Positions 30,096-41,621 of a DNA stretch of 64,000 bases are shown here, in pieces. Origin of the DNA: Pseudopyrenochaeta lycopersici. Lineage: Eukaryota > Ascomycota > Dothideomycetes > Pleosporales > Pseudopyrenochaetaceae. The DNA is taken from the NCBI GenBank assembly GCA_003313425.1, contig NHZP01000002.1:1426001-1490000 (forward strand), written 5' to 3'. A program made the position numbers and the translations under genes. Under the pieces are notes generated by a model. The model did no database searches. It was not told the origin of the DNA and saw only the letters and a list, made by a program, of their open reading frames with translations. Positions within the stretch are counted from its first letter, which is position 1. Each line of letters opens with the position of its first letter.

Positions 30096-31092
30096 ATGGC
30101 GCACCCACGATCGCTAATAGCTCCATTGAGCAGACTCGCGACATGCTCAATCGCTCCTGCAAGATCTGAGATACCGCGATTTGCCGCATTACCGTACCAG
30201 TCGATACGATGTGCTACCACCAAAGCACAACCCAAAAAGAAGAAGAAGGCCAGGAATACGTTCATACAACATGACCTAAAGAAGGCAGAGCAGTTTTCAT
30301 TGATTGATGCGATGCAGTGCGTCTCCCTGCAAATTTTATGAAGCTGTTGAAAACGGCGCTGACGGGGCGATAGTTATATTCGCGCTTTCGAAGTTGGCCG
30401 CAACCCATCCTCTTCCAAATATGAAATGCACGTCCGCCTACGCACGCTCAAGAACGGGCCTGTGGTTCGAAACCGACTACGACTCCCCCACCCCGTGAAG
30501 ACTGACATACGGATCTGTGTCATCGCGCCCCCAGACTCGAAAGCCGCAGCCGAAGCACGGGCAGCAGGCGCCACTCTGGTTGGCGAAGACGAAATTTTTG
30601 CGCAGATTAAGGAGGGGATTGTCGAATTTGAGCGCTGCATCTGTCACATTGACTCACTGCAGAAGCTAAACAAGGCTGGGTTGGGCAGGGTGCTGGGTCC
30701 CAAGGGCTTGATGCCGAGCACAAAGACGGGGACGGTGGTTACATCTGTGGGGACTAGTGTGCGGAACATGGTGGGCGCCAGTGAATACAGAGAGAGGCTA
30801 GGCGTGATCAGAATGGCGGTTGGACAGTTGGGCTTCACGCCTGAGGAGATGCAGAGGAATGTCAAGGCATTCATGGATGCACTGAAGAAGGACATTGCAC
30901 AGATGAGCGATCGGATAAGTAAGGAGATTCATGAGGTGGTAAGTTGATTTCACAAACGCATGATCAGCTGTGGACGAGTGACTGACAGTGATACAGGTCC
31001 TGAGCTCAACGAACGCGCCAGGTTTCTCGTTGAATGGCGAGTTCAAAGGGCCAAATTCAATAGCGGCCAAGGAGTTGTCTGGTCCTTTATAG
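30096..31092 (+). CDS. MRPL1: Mitochondrial large ribosomal subunit protein uL1m
   Basis: Exons 30096-30316, 30374-30938 and 30997-31092; introns of 57 and 58 nt; 293 aa. Removing intron 1 restores DAMHYIRAFEVGR, the conserved start of the L1 domain in fungal mitochondrial proteins. VLGPKGLMPSTKTGTV is the L1 signature. The N-terminus (Arg/Ser/Ala-rich, no acidic residues before residue 20) is a mitochondrial presequence. L1 binds 23S-type rRNA at the stalk next to the E site. The last exon encodes the terminal SLNGEF-type strand. Convergent with COG2, 79 bp apart. Confidence 0.93.
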
Positions 31093-31171
31093 ATTCTTGC
31101 TTGTAGCATATTTGCTGTACAAACAATGTACCATATCTAACGCCGTCGCTATGCTGGTATCATGTTGCTTG

Positions 31172-32130
31172 TCAAGTAGTCTTCAACGATGCGAGAACTT
31201 TGACTGCTTCTGCCGACTCCTCCATATCCGCGTAGATTGTCATGACCTTCATAATGCGTCCAGAACCTGAGGGCCCCGCACTCTTCGCTTGCTGTAGTGC
31301 CGTGCTCAGATCCATCAACAGCGTGCCTCTAATTTTCGCCATTCGTGGCGCTTGTGCTGCAATGAATGGATGTTCGTTCATTCCCTTCTCAAGCTCCTGA
31401 ATGAGCCGATATTGCATGACGGTTCTCTTCAACTTCGCAATCGACACTCCGTAGCTGCCTTCATCTTCTTCATCGTCATCATCCTCGTCTTCATCGCTAT
31501 CTGAAACGTCTTCGCCGAGTATTATCGTTTCCCTTTCTTGGATCTCAATGACCAGCTCACTTTCTAGCTCCCTCAGCCTAGCATCATAATCCACCAGTCG
31601 CCGGCCCATCTCAATCTTGGTCCGGGCTTCCCTCCGTTCCTTCACTAGGCCCTCAACCTCATTTTCTCTCTCCTCCACAACACCCCGCAGTCCATGAACT
31701 TCCTTTCTAAACCCAAGTAATCCGACTCTGACCTCCTCAACTTTCTCCTCGCCGCCATGCAAGCTGTTTCCCAGGTTCAAGAAATCCTGATAATTGCTGT
31801 TGACGAGGTCGAGCAACTCTTTGGAAAGCAGCTGCGAGCGAGATCGAAGTTCGGAGCGCAGGTCCTCGAGGGTTTGGTGACGATTGGAAAGCGTGGAGAG
31901 GTATGTTGAGGGCGAAAAAGAAGGGTTTAGAAAGTCGCTACGCTGCAGTGGTGTAGCGAAGGGGAGAGTGCCTAAATCATCATCATCATCATCCTCTGAT
32001 CCTGATCTGGAGTCTCCAAACTATCGATACATGCGCTGTCAGCTATTGATTGGTTTTGGGGCTGGCAATATCTGTGATGGAGACTGTTGAGAGGTGCTAG
32101 GATGTATTCACGTACATAGAACCGACTCAT
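31172..32130 (-). CDS. COG2: Conserved oligomeric Golgi complex subunit 2, fungal short form
   Basis: Exons 32116-32130 (5 codons) and 31172-32020, with a 95-nt intron (32021-32115); 287 aa. The first exon gives MSRFY, joined to FGDSRSGSEDD, matching the conserved fungal COG2 start. QTLEDLRSEL and SKELLDLVNSNYQDFLNLG are the COG2 N-terminal helices. Coiled-coil follows to about residue 180. An acidic run (Asp/Glu near 182-196) and a short (GAT)n tract encoding six Asp near residue 14 are low-complexity. COG tethers vesicles in retrograde Golgi traffic and affects glycosylation. It is head-to-head with the NADH pyrophosphatase gene. Confidence 0.9.
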
Positions 32131-32483
32131 GGCGGTGAGGTTATCGCCATATGCAATGGATGGGCGAATGTCGGTGCGCCAGGTGTTCGTAGAAGGTCCA
32201 AATAACCTTTATCGATAAGCTCGCCCTGCGTGTCGATGCGAGGCGTCGCTCGGAAAGCGAACCGAGGCTTCGGAAATATGGTGACGGGAAGAGAGTCATT
32301 ATTAATCGCGTGCTGGGCTAGTAATCATACCCCTCCGTGGACCGCCGTGGGGCATGCGAGACGTCAGTTGGATGTTTTCCCCATTCCTGACGACTGCCAA
32401 TTTTGGGTTTACGATTTGCCTTCCTTCTTTTGTCTTTTTGTGTACACTGGTGGTTTGAACACCAAGAAAGATAGAGCCATACA
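32131..32483. promoter_or_regulatory. Bidirectional promoter, COG2 / NADH pyrophosphatase
   Basis: 353 bp between two divergent starts. C/T-rich just before the plus-strand gene. No TATA element is obvious. Confidence 0.5.
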
Positions 32484-33848
32484 ATGCCAAAGCTTCCTCA
32501 ACCCGAGCTTCCCGAGCCTGCGCATCCAAACGTCGACTCGATGCTTAGCCGCAAGTTTGGGAAGGAGGTGGCCAATTACTTCTCCGGTACATCTATCCAC
32601 CCTCACTTTGCGCTCCCAAATCTTATCGAATCGCTTGATACTGACATACACTACAGGCTCTCCTTTGAATCGCGTCTCATTTCTGCGACCCGACCATGCC
32701 TTCCTCTCCGCCGCTCTTAAACACCCAACAACAACATTCCTCCTCTTCAATAAACTCGAGCCTCTCCTGAAGTCCCCCTCAGAGCTAGCCCAGCAAAAGT
32801 TTGATGATGTCAAGGCCATCATTGGCGACGATCCATTCTCAAAATCCGAGGCAGACACGATTGCGCAGTATAACTCTTCGTTGTATGTTCCGCAGATAGT
32901 ATTCCTCGGCTTGTACGAAAAGACAGAGGGTTTCATTTACAAGGAGCATTATAAGGGCCAGCCGTGGTTCGCGGTCGATGTCACGCCAAAGGAGAGCGTG
33001 AAGGACGAGGCCGAGAAATTGATCGAGAGGTTAAAGGGCGAGGGTATGGATTTCGGTAAAGGGAGAATGAACCTGACCCTAGCAGCAGAGCAAGGTATGC
33101 TAACCATCACCGATTGAATCACGTCCGTGTGACATATTAATCTGTGATAGCCGCCATCTACGCCGAAGCTCGCCACCTTCTCGATTGGAACGAACGAAAC
33201 CCCTTCTGCGCATCCTGTGGCTACAAAACTCTTTCTGTAAACGCTGGATTCAAACGCACATGTCCACCAAAGGATGTTGCTGCCCAAGTTCAAGAGCAAA
33301 CCCCAGGTGATCGGCCACCCTGCGCTACGCGAACAGGTATCTCGAACCTCTCATTTCCTAGAACAGATCCAACAGTCATTATGGCGGTCGTGTCTGCGGA
33401 TGGAAAGAAGATTTTGTTAGGCAGACAGAAACGATGGCCGCCGTATTGGTATAGTACGCTAGCCGGTTTCCTTGAGCCGGCTGAATCTGTCGAAGAGGCT
33501 GTCAGGCGTGAGGTGTGGGAGGAGTCCGGAATTCATCTTGGCCGTGTGGTCATTCATTCAACGCAACCCTGGCCATATCCTGCCAACCTCATGATCGGCG
33601 CAATCGGCCAGGCAATTCCAGACGGAGAAACAGTTCACTTAGGTCACGACGCTGAGTTGGAGGATGCGAAGTGGTTCACTGCTGATGAAGTCAGAGAGGC
33701 GTTGAGGGTCGGGACGAGTGGTTTGGGTGAAGATGCTGGACCAGAGTACAAGGAGGGTGGGCTTAGGCTGCCACCTAAGACGGCAATTGCAAATCAACTC
33801 ATGACCGCTGTTGTGAACGGGTTTGCGTCTGGGACGCCCATGATTTAG
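32484..33848 (+). CDS. NPY1: NADH pyrophosphatase (NudC/Npy1-type Nudix hydrolase)
   Basis: Exons 32484-32586, 32657-33094 and 33151-33848; introns of 70 and 56 nt; 412 aa. The enzyme splits NADH into NMNH and AMP and may remove NAD caps from RNA. A complete Nudix box is at 286-308 (Gly286, Glu292, Arg300-Glu301, Glu304-Glu305, Gly307). The SQPWPYP-type specificity motif that marks the NADH pyrophosphatase subgroup is present as TQPWPYPANLM. A zinc ribbon precedes it (Cys200, Cys203, Cys218, Cys238). There is no mitochondrial presequence. The C-terminal PPKTAIANQL segment is standard. A peroxisomal signal is not obvious: the end is Pro-Met-Ile. Confidence 0.93.
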
Positions 33849-34125
33849 CCGGAGTTTATAGAGGTTTAGATGTAGACCTGGGGTACTGTAAACGAAGACT
33901 CGCGTAATAGACTTCTAGAATCACATTTCCAAACAATACTCTGAGGAATTGGTGAGCGATAGCCCGGCTATGATATAGTAATGAAGTCTGGAGATCTTCC
34001 CAGCGTTCTAGAATTAGCAGAAAGGCCATATGAGAGCAACCAGGAGGTATTATCACAAATTCTCAAGTAAGTTGCCTGTAAAGTAGGACGCTAACATTTA
34101 CAAGCTGTTATATCTTCTTGATAAT

Positions 34126-35322
34126 CTACGGTAGTACAATGTACTTTGTCAACCGTTCGGGTATCGCACCAAGTAGTTTCTTCTCCTCTAGCCATTTCTT
34201 CGAAAACAGTCGGTCGGCGTATCGGTATGCACCATCACACAGAAGGGTAACAACGGTATGTCCTTTGCCCAACTTCTCAGCCACCTCCTTAGCCGCAACA
34301 ACGTTCAGACACGAACTTGCGCCTAGGTATAGGCCCTCTTCGTCTAGACATCTGTACACCATCTCAATCGTCTTCTCGTCGCTGATATGTAACGAGCCGT
34401 CTAGGAGGTCAATGTCTGGCTGGAGATTGTCCGTTACGCGGCCCTGGCCAATGCCTTCTGTTATCGACCCGCCAGCTCTTTCGGCCAATTTCCCTCCGCT
34501 CTGAATGTAGGAGTGCAGAACCGACCCAGGTGGGTCTGCGAGGAAGCTCTTCACTCTCCCATCACTCTTCTCCTTCAAGTACCTTGTTACTCCCGCTAAA
34601 CTCCCTCCAGTACCCGTAGCACAGGTAAAGGCATCAATCTTTCCCTCCGTTTGATACCAAATCTCCGGGCCGGTAGTCTCGATATGCGCCTGGCGATTTG
34701 CGGTGTTATCGAATTGGTTCGTCCATACTGCATTGTCCAAGCGCTCGGCGTGGCGTTTCGCTTGATGATTGTAGTTCTCCGGATTGTCGAATGCAACTGC
34801 AGGAACAGGATAGACCTCCGCGCCTAATAACCGAAGTAGATCAATCTTGCCTTGCGATTGTGTATTCGGCATGTAGATTACCAATTTATAGCCTTTCGAG
34901 CGGCAGACGTGAGCAAGACCTATTCCAGTGTTCCCTGCGGTGCCTTCGATGACGGTGCCGCCGGGCTTAAGGAGGCCGGCCTTTTCAGCATGTTCAACGA
35001 CAAAGAGGGCTGCGCGGTCCTTCACAGAGCCTCCAGGGTTTTGAAACTCGGCTTTGCCGAGAACATTGCAGCCAGTTTCCTCAGAGAGCTTCTTGAGGCG
35101 GATGAGGGGAGTCTTGCCGATTGCTATACAAGTTTAGCATGGAGCATGTTGGTAGCAAGAATCAACAAGAGAAGAGGCTATACCGTCAAGAAAGCCCCGC
35201 TGACCAATGCCTTGAGCTTTCGAAATATTTATGGCGGTCTGATGAGCAGCTTCCAATTGGCTGGTGCTCCCAGCTCTCCGCCAAGCGGAAGCTGAAAAGC
35301 TTCGCGCTGCTGTCTTCAACAT
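34126..35322 (-). CDS. Cysteine synthase / O-acetylserine sulfhydrylase-like, mitochondrial type
   Basis: Exons 35184-35322 and 34126-35123 with a 60-nt intron; 378 aa. A fold-type II PLP enzyme: Lys81 in NPGGSVKDR binds [14 protein letters not shown] is the substrate loop, and GTGGSLAG binds the cofactor phosphate. The Arg/Ser/Ala-rich first 18 residues look like a mitochondrial targeting sequence. The splice joins FLD to [10 protein letters not shown], the conserved N-terminal segment. Fungi have several paralogues (Cys A/B, Cys12-like); this one resembles the mitochondrial Cys12-type. It makes cysteine from O-acetylserine and sulfide, though some paralogues differ in activity. Convergent with NPY1 and divergent from the condensin gene (271 bp). 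Confidence 0.9.
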
Positions 35323-35593
35323 AATTGCTACGTAAGGGAGAAAATGAGAAGAAAGTATTCACCATGCCAAAGCTTTGCGATGATGTCGTCGGCTCATCGG
35401 CGAATCAGACGCGCTTTCGCCCGATGTCGCAATATCGCGCGGGCATCCCTGCTTTCACGTGCTCACGCTTCGTTGCCCAATGTGCGCACGGACGCCAAAC
35501 AAACATGACAGGGCAGCCGTATCAACAACACCAAGAGCAGGACGAGACCAAGACCAGACGACACAACAGCCCAAGACTGACGACACCATCAAC
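35323..35593. promoter_or_regulatory. Bidirectional promoter, cysteine synthase / condensin CAP-G
   Basis: 271 bp between two divergent starts. The plus-strand frame remains open upstream of the chosen condensin ATG (an in-frame start-like codon at 35459), so part of this gap could be coding if an earlier start is used. Confidence 0.45.
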
Positions 35594-38500
35594 ATGCCCG
35601 GACGCACTTCGACGCGCTCAACGCGCACGTCTACTGCATCAGTAGCCCGTAAATCCAGTACTGGGACTCTCAAATCAACACGCGCTTCCTCCGCACGGCA
35701 GTCCGCAAATGCAGTCGAGATACCGGACGAAGGCCCCATAACATCGCTGCGTACGCAGGTGGCGCAGGTGTTTGGTGATGCACAGAAGACAACGGCTACA
35801 CAGCGGAAATTAGTGGTCAATTTAAGGAAAATACAAGAGGCCTGCTGCTTCGAGCCGCCAGACACGGGCAAAAAGGGCGGAAAGAAAGGCAAAGAAGAGG
35901 CGCAGGAAGACTTTGACGAGGAAGAATTCAATAATGAAATCGTCAGGTGTGTACTCAGAATTCTCGGCGTTAAGAAGAGTGAGCCGGTGGGAGACAGAGT
36001 AATTAGGTTCCTGGGTGTTTTCTTGAAGCACGCTTCAGAGAAAGGTATGCGCCATGGTGATGAGTTTGCGTGTATAAATGGCTGAATCCATACAGACCAA
36101 GCAATCTTCGCGGTAGAGACGGAAGAAGAAGCAACCGCCTTCCACGAGACGCCCAGCAGTCGTCTTACATCACACATACTCACTACGGTTCTGGCTTTCC
36201 TCACAGCAAAGGATAAGACAATCCGCTTCCGAGCAACGCAGACGGTCGCACATATCGTGAACAGCCTCACAACAATTGATGACGACATCTTCAACCTAAT
36301 CAGACTTGGTTTCTTGAAACGTCTGCGAGACAAAGAGCCATCGGTCCGCGTGCAGGCCATCCTTGGTCTCGGCCGGCTTGCGGGCAATGATGATGAAGAG
36401 CAAGACGAAGAAGACAGTGACGACGATGATGCTGCAGGTGGAATTCTGGATAAGCTATTAGATATCATGATCAATGATCCGAGCGCAGAGGTTCGACGCG
36501 CTGTTCTACTGAATCTGCCGTTGTGGCCTTCGACTCTACGATATATCTTGGAACGAGCCCGCGACATGGACGCGACGACAAGACGACTGGTGTATGGCAA
36601 GATTCTGCCCGCCTTAGGAGACTTCCGACATATGTCGCTTGTTGAGCGAGAAAAGCTAATCCGTTGGGGTCTTCGAGATCGAGATGATATAGTCCGAAAG
36701 GCTGCCGCACGCCTCTTCCGCGAACGATGGCTAGAGGATTGTGCTTCATCGCGTGACAACCGGCCTGAGGAAGAAAAGAAGCCTGGCGATGTTGCTCCAC
36801 CTAATTTAGAGGCGTTGTGTGAGCTGCTTGAGCGTATCGATGTCACCCGGTCGGGTGAAGAAGACGGTATGGCGCATGAAGCTATGCGTGAATTCTGGGA
36901 TGGTCGACCTGACTATCGTGAATACATCGCTTTCGACCACGAATTCTGGAACAACCTGGATTCGCAGACCGCGTTCGTTGCCCGCACTCTGAACGACTAT
37001 TGCCAAAGTGCTCAAGACGACAGAGTCCAAGGCATGATTGAGGATAAGATGCCCGAGGTCACAATGTTTGCATTCGTTCTACAAAGAGAACTCAACTCCC
37101 TCATGGAGCTCGTCGACAAAGTTGCAGTCATGGAAGAAACCGATCCAGAAGCCGAGGAAGCTCAAGAAGATGTAGAAGAGCAGGACTTCATCGTCCAGCA
37201 ATTGCTTCACATTGCCCACACGCTCGACTATACTGACGAGATGGGTCGAAGGCAAATGTACAACATCATGCGCGAAGCTATTGCCAAAGCTCAGCTGCCA
37301 GAAGAATGCACAAAACTTGCTATCGAGGTCTTGCGCACCGTTTGCGGCAACCGTGGCGAGTCAGACTTCTGCGCTCTGATCGTTGAGGCTATTGCTGAGG
37401 TTCGCGATAGTCTGCTCGACGCAGATGATGCAACGGTGAAGGCTGAGGACGATGCTGAGGAGAGCTTCCACTCTGCTCAATCAGAGGTTGACGAGGGTGC
37501 TCCTATGATCAAGCAAAGGAGCGCGAGAGCTACAAAAGACCTTAGTCCGGAAGAAGAGGAAGAGCAGCGTATTCGAGAGGTCATGGTATACTCGAAATGT
37601 CTGCACATCGCTCAATGCACATTACAGAACGTGCATTGCGACCTGGAGTCGGACAATTCTCTAACTAACATCCTTAACACCTTGATCATTCCGGCAGTCC
37701 AAGCACATGAGGCGATGATTCGAGAGCGCGGGGTTATCTGCCTGGGTTTGGCTGCACTCCTGAGCAAGGTAATCTATCACACCTTTCAACAAATATTGAC
37801 AAAGCTAACACTATGAAGGATCTCGCTCTGAACAACCTGGACCTCTTCTTCCACTGCTTCACCAAGGGACATGATGCCTTGAAGGAGATTGTCATCCAAG
37901 TGCTGACTGATACTATCATAACACACCCTCAATTACTTGCGCCTCCCGCTGTAGACCCAGATGCTACAGCCGAAGATGCAGAGCCAAAACCAAATCCTCT
38001 CATCAAACCAATCACCAAGGTTTTGCTCAAGGCTTTCTGCTCAGACAGTAAGCGCATCAGCCTCATCGCCTGCACCGCCGCATCAAAGCTTCTCCTCCTC
38101 GGCATTCTTCCCCCTGCACCAACCGCAGAGATCTTAAAGGCTTTCACACTCACTTATTTCGACCCCGAGACTGCCTCGAACCCTGCTTTAAGACAAGCAC
38201 TGAGCTACTTCCTGCCAGTCTTCTGCCACTCGAAACTCAAAAATGCACAACTCATGGCACAAATCGCTGTGCCCGTCATGTCCAAGCTTCTGCTTATGCG
38301 CGAGGAAAATGTTGAAGAAGAAGAGACTGACGAAATGGTTGGCTGGCCCGTCATCACAGCTCATTTATCTGAGTGGACAGACGGACGCAAGGTTGTCGGC
38401 GCTACGGAGCTGGGCCTTGATGGGAAAACAAGCACTACCGCGGAGGCTGAAGAACCGCATATTCATCTCGCCTCTGAAATATTGGAGCGTGCTTTAACAA

Positions 38501-39072
38501 GCACCTGTTCGAAGGATGAGCGTAAACCGCTGCTCTCTCTGTTGGGTAAACTGTACATCGCTCCATCGTCAACAAGCCGAAAGGGTGAAGAGACTCAAGC
38601 GGATGAAGAGAGCCTCCGCACCTTGCATGGTCTTGTCACCGAGGCTGTGGAAGGAAAGATCGGCACAGATGCGACACAACGTAACGCCCTGTCCAAACTG
38701 GAGATTAGTCTTACCAAGCGCTTGGGTGAGGTGGAACACGTAACACAAGTCCAAGACCAGACTTCTGTCTCACCCGACACCACTGTCGCGGACGCAAACG
38801 AAGGAGAGACTGAAGCTGAAGTTGATGCGACTGAAGTCCCCGAGACACGGGCCAAGGGCGCCGATGAAACTATGATGGATGTTGATGGATCGGAAATTGG
38901 AGATGAGGAAGAAGATACCATGTTCGCCGGCATGCAAGGCGAGGGGACGCGTATGCCGCTTGAAAATGATAGCGATGAAGAGGACACGACCATGACCATT
39001 GGGAGAGGAAGGACTGCGGTGACTGAGGACGACATCATGGAAAGTCTGCTAAGGGACGATGACTCCGCATGA
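35594..39072 (+). CDS. YCG1: Condensin complex subunit 3 (CAP-G / Ycg1, HEAT repeats)
   Basis: Exons 35594-36044, 36096-37768 and 37819-39072; introns of 51 and 50 nt; 1,125 aa. A nuclear non-SMC condensin subunit that grips DNA together with the kleisin Brn1 during mitotic chromosome compaction. HEAT-type helices recur from about residue 60 (for example KEPSVRVQAILGLGRLAG and DPSAEVRRAVLLNLPLWP). The C-terminal condensin-G domain (Cnd3) starts before the last intron (GVICLGLAALLSK). Acidic, probably disordered stretches lie near residues 265-280, in the middle, and in the C-terminal 120 residues. Start chosen at MPGRTSTRS because the N-terminus is then basic and Ser/Thr-rich as in relatives. 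Confidence 0.92.
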
Positions 39073-40064
39073 CCGATTTAGTTTAATGTCTCGTATACAT
39101 TCTACGATTTTTTGCTTTCGGCGTTCCTGGATGCTTGGTCTTGCATAGAGGACCTAGCTTGGGAGGGAGGGTGGGTTGGCTGAATATAACGAGCCCATGG
39201 TCTATGAGATATCCATACTTTCTCTTCATCTTGAACATTTGCCTGGCTTAAGCAACAGTAAATCACGCTTTGTTAGTTGTAAAGAGTATCTGATCATCAT
39301 TATGGTCTCCATCAGCAGCCAGCTATGGCAAACATCAGATGTGTAACACACTTGCCCGCCCTCGATAATCATCAACCAATGCACAACATCAATTCAGACT
39401 TCTAAAGACTCATTTCCGGAAGACAGACCGAGCCGCCTCCTCCTTAATTACAAAATTGATCCTCCTTTATTTGAGTCAGTCACGCAAAACCAAGCAGGGG
39501 GAGTCTAGTGCCTGAGTTCGTACCACCGCAACCCCCTTTAGCAACGTCTTGCACGTACACGAAGCCAAGGCATTTCACATCTCACAGTCCGTGCGATTCA
39601 GCCTGATCTGCACAAAAAGGACCTCTCACCAGCCGGAGTTTTGTACGCTAATTTTCAGCCTCGCTTCCGATTAGACTTGCGTGCAAGTGAGAAAGGGAGC
39701 GTGTAAGGTGAAACATGTGTAATGGTATTTTGTGATGCGGTCCTACGGCGTTAGGCAATCGTGTATCTGTATGAAACGCTGAAATAAATGGAAAAACCGT
39801 GGAATTATGTAGGATATCGTCATGCTGAGGGTAACGCCTGAACGTCCGCACGCTATGAATCCGTTGCGCCACCGTATGCGTGGACCTGAACTCCGTTGCG
39901 CCGCCGTTATTGTTTCTCGATGTAAAATAAACCAGATTGCGGATCTTGTGTCCGTGTGGAATTGGTGTGACGTAGTGGAAGCGGCGTGATAGTACGGCCA
40001 GGGTGGCATTCTTTGTCCACCCATTTTGAGAAGCTGTTCTTTTTGCCAATCCTGACATCGCCAA
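39073..40064. other. Intergenic between convergent genes
   Basis: 992 bp. Minus-strand open frames here (39648-40064, 39743-40099) overlap each other and the 3' end of the mannosyltransferase, with no domain. Taken as 3' UTRs and spacer. Confidence 0.45.
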
Positions 40065-41621
40065 TCACCAGGGTCGATCGATACTGTCCATCCACCCAAA
40101 CACCTCCCCTATGTGCGCTCGAATATCTCCACACGCCTTGCTTTCTTGATCTTCCCTGCATCCCTCTTCAGCAATGATATCCCACAATCTCCTCTCCACG
40201 TCATAACCTAGCATCTTGACCATGTCTTCTTTAGAACCCCATATCCTATGATGCGTCCCATCCATCTCATACGTCGGCTGACTTTGGTCTTCCAAAACCT
40301 TCGCGGGATCCAGCTTCAGCATGTTCTGGTGGAGGAAGACTATCCGCGGTTTGGGGGGTGCTTTGCGTGTTCGGTTCAGCGCTTTTTCGACGGCCGACTT
40401 GGGATGTTCGAGGTCGGCGTCTTGCCAGTGTTCGGCAGGGTGGATGTGACTGCGCATGGGAATGAGGTATTCGTAGTCGAGGCCAGGGTCTGCTTGGGCA
40501 ATGCCAGTCCCTCGGTAGGTACCATTCTTTGAGCGTCCTAGAACACTTGGCCCAGTTCTAACCTGGTAGTATGGTAGACCAACAGCTAACGCCGCCTGTA
40601 CGAATGTCTCCTTGTCTCCTGCACCAGGGCTGCCTTGGGACAGCAAGATGTAATAGTAGTCAGGGCCGTAGTAATTGTAATACACCATCATGAGTAGTGA
40701 CTCGCGATGAATGTCCTTGTTGAGCATCAGCTGTCCGCTTTCGGTCGAGTACCGCGATTGTGAGGGCACTTCTGGAATAGCAGCAATGTGGTAGAAGTGT
40801 GCAGAGACAGTAAGAGCCCAGAAATCGGGCCAAGTCACCAGGCCATGGGTGGTATATGGGGCAGTCGAGAATAGAATTGTGGGATCGTATGCCGGAAATG
40901 CATCGCTGTCTAGGAAAAGAACGTGCTGGAAGGAGGAGAACAGGAGCGCAAATATCTTGTACTGATAATGGTCCGGTTGCCGGGCATACTGGGCAGTGTC
41001 GTATATGTTTGATAGGACAACACAGCGAGCATTCAAGGACGGGAGGACAGTATCACATATTGTCGGTTCATATTTTGTCCAATCATCGATGAAAACCTCA
41101 ACCGGTAGATTGCATCCAGTTCTCCGCAACATTCTCAACGATACCAAGAAAATTGGCATGTATCTCGCATTGGCAGTCGTTACGATACCAGTGGTTCCTT
41201 TCAAGAATTGCAGTTTCGGCGCCAGATGCTGCGCTGATCTCCGCATTGCATAGTGTGCTCGAAACAAAGCCGTCTCATCCTCGTCGGTAAAGCCAACCAG
41301 TCGATCCGGGTGTTTCCTTGTTTGTTCGAGCGGTCGCCAATCGATCAGGGGCCCTGTTCCCCCTTCTTCAAGTTGTAAAGGTTTGCATTGTGGCTCAGCT
41401 TCGAGGAGCGCGGATGCAAGATCTTGCCAAAATTGTTGTATCGAAACGTTGAACTTGGAGCCGGCCTCGGTAATATTCAAACCAGGGAGATTGATGATGT
41501 TGAACGCTGGCGGGACATCATACCGCCGGGGTAAGAAGAAGAGGCTAAATGTGAGCAGGAATAGCGGGATAACTACAAGTCGGGGTATTGTTGAAATGAT
41601 ATGCGGCGTGTTTATGAGCAT
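40065..41621 (-). CDS. Alpha-mannosyltransferase, GT71 (MNN2-like), Golgi
   Basis: Single exon, 518 aa, ATG at 41621. Type II membrane protein: short cytosolic tail, one helix at about 12-30 (VIPLFLLTFSLFFLP), then a lumenal catalytic domain. TTGIVTTANARYMPIFLVSL opens the GT71 domain, and LDSDAFP contains the DxD metal/GDP-mannose motif (about residues 237-243). The Tyr-Gln-Tyr-Lys segment before it is typical of MNN2/MNN5-type alpha-1,2-mannosyltransferases, which branch outer-chain N-glycans. Exact linkage is inference. The COG2 gene elsewhere in the window acts on the same organelle, but the two are not neighbours. Confidence 0.88.
   Translation of the reverse strand: MLINTPHIISTIPRLVVIPLFLLTFSLFFLPRRYDVPPAFNIINLPGLNITEAGSKFNVSIQQFWQDLASALLEAEPQCKPLQLEEGGTGPLIDWRPLEQTRKHPDRLVGFTDEDETALFRAHYAMRRSAQHLAPKLQFLKGTTGIVTTANARYMPIFLVSLRMLRRTGCNLPVEVFIDDWTKYEPTICDTVLPSLNARCVVLSNIYDTAQYARQPDHYQYKIFALLFSSFQHVLFLDSDAFPAYDPTILFSTAPYTTHGLVTWPDFWALTVSAHFYHIAAIPEVPSQSRYSTESGQLMLNKDIHRESLLMMVYYNYYGPDYYYILLSQGSPGAGDKETFVQAALAVGLPYYQVRTGPSVLGRSKNGTYRGTGIAQADPGLDYEYLIPMRSHIHPAEHWQDADLEHPKSAVEKALNRTRKAPPKPRIVFLHQNMLKLDPAKVLEDQSQPTYEMDGTHHRIWGSKEDMVKMLGYDVERRLWDIIAEEGCREDQESKACGDIRAHIGEVFGWMDSIDRPW

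Noticed and set aside
30420..30480. GGTTCGAAACC word resembling a tRNA T-loop
   Set aside because: It lies within the uL1m coding sequence and no cloverleaf can be drawn around it.
35455..36846. 463-codon open frame on the minus strand
   Set aside because: It is antisense to the condensin gene, Ser/Arg-rich and domain-free. The plus-strand frame has HEAT repeats and correct introns.
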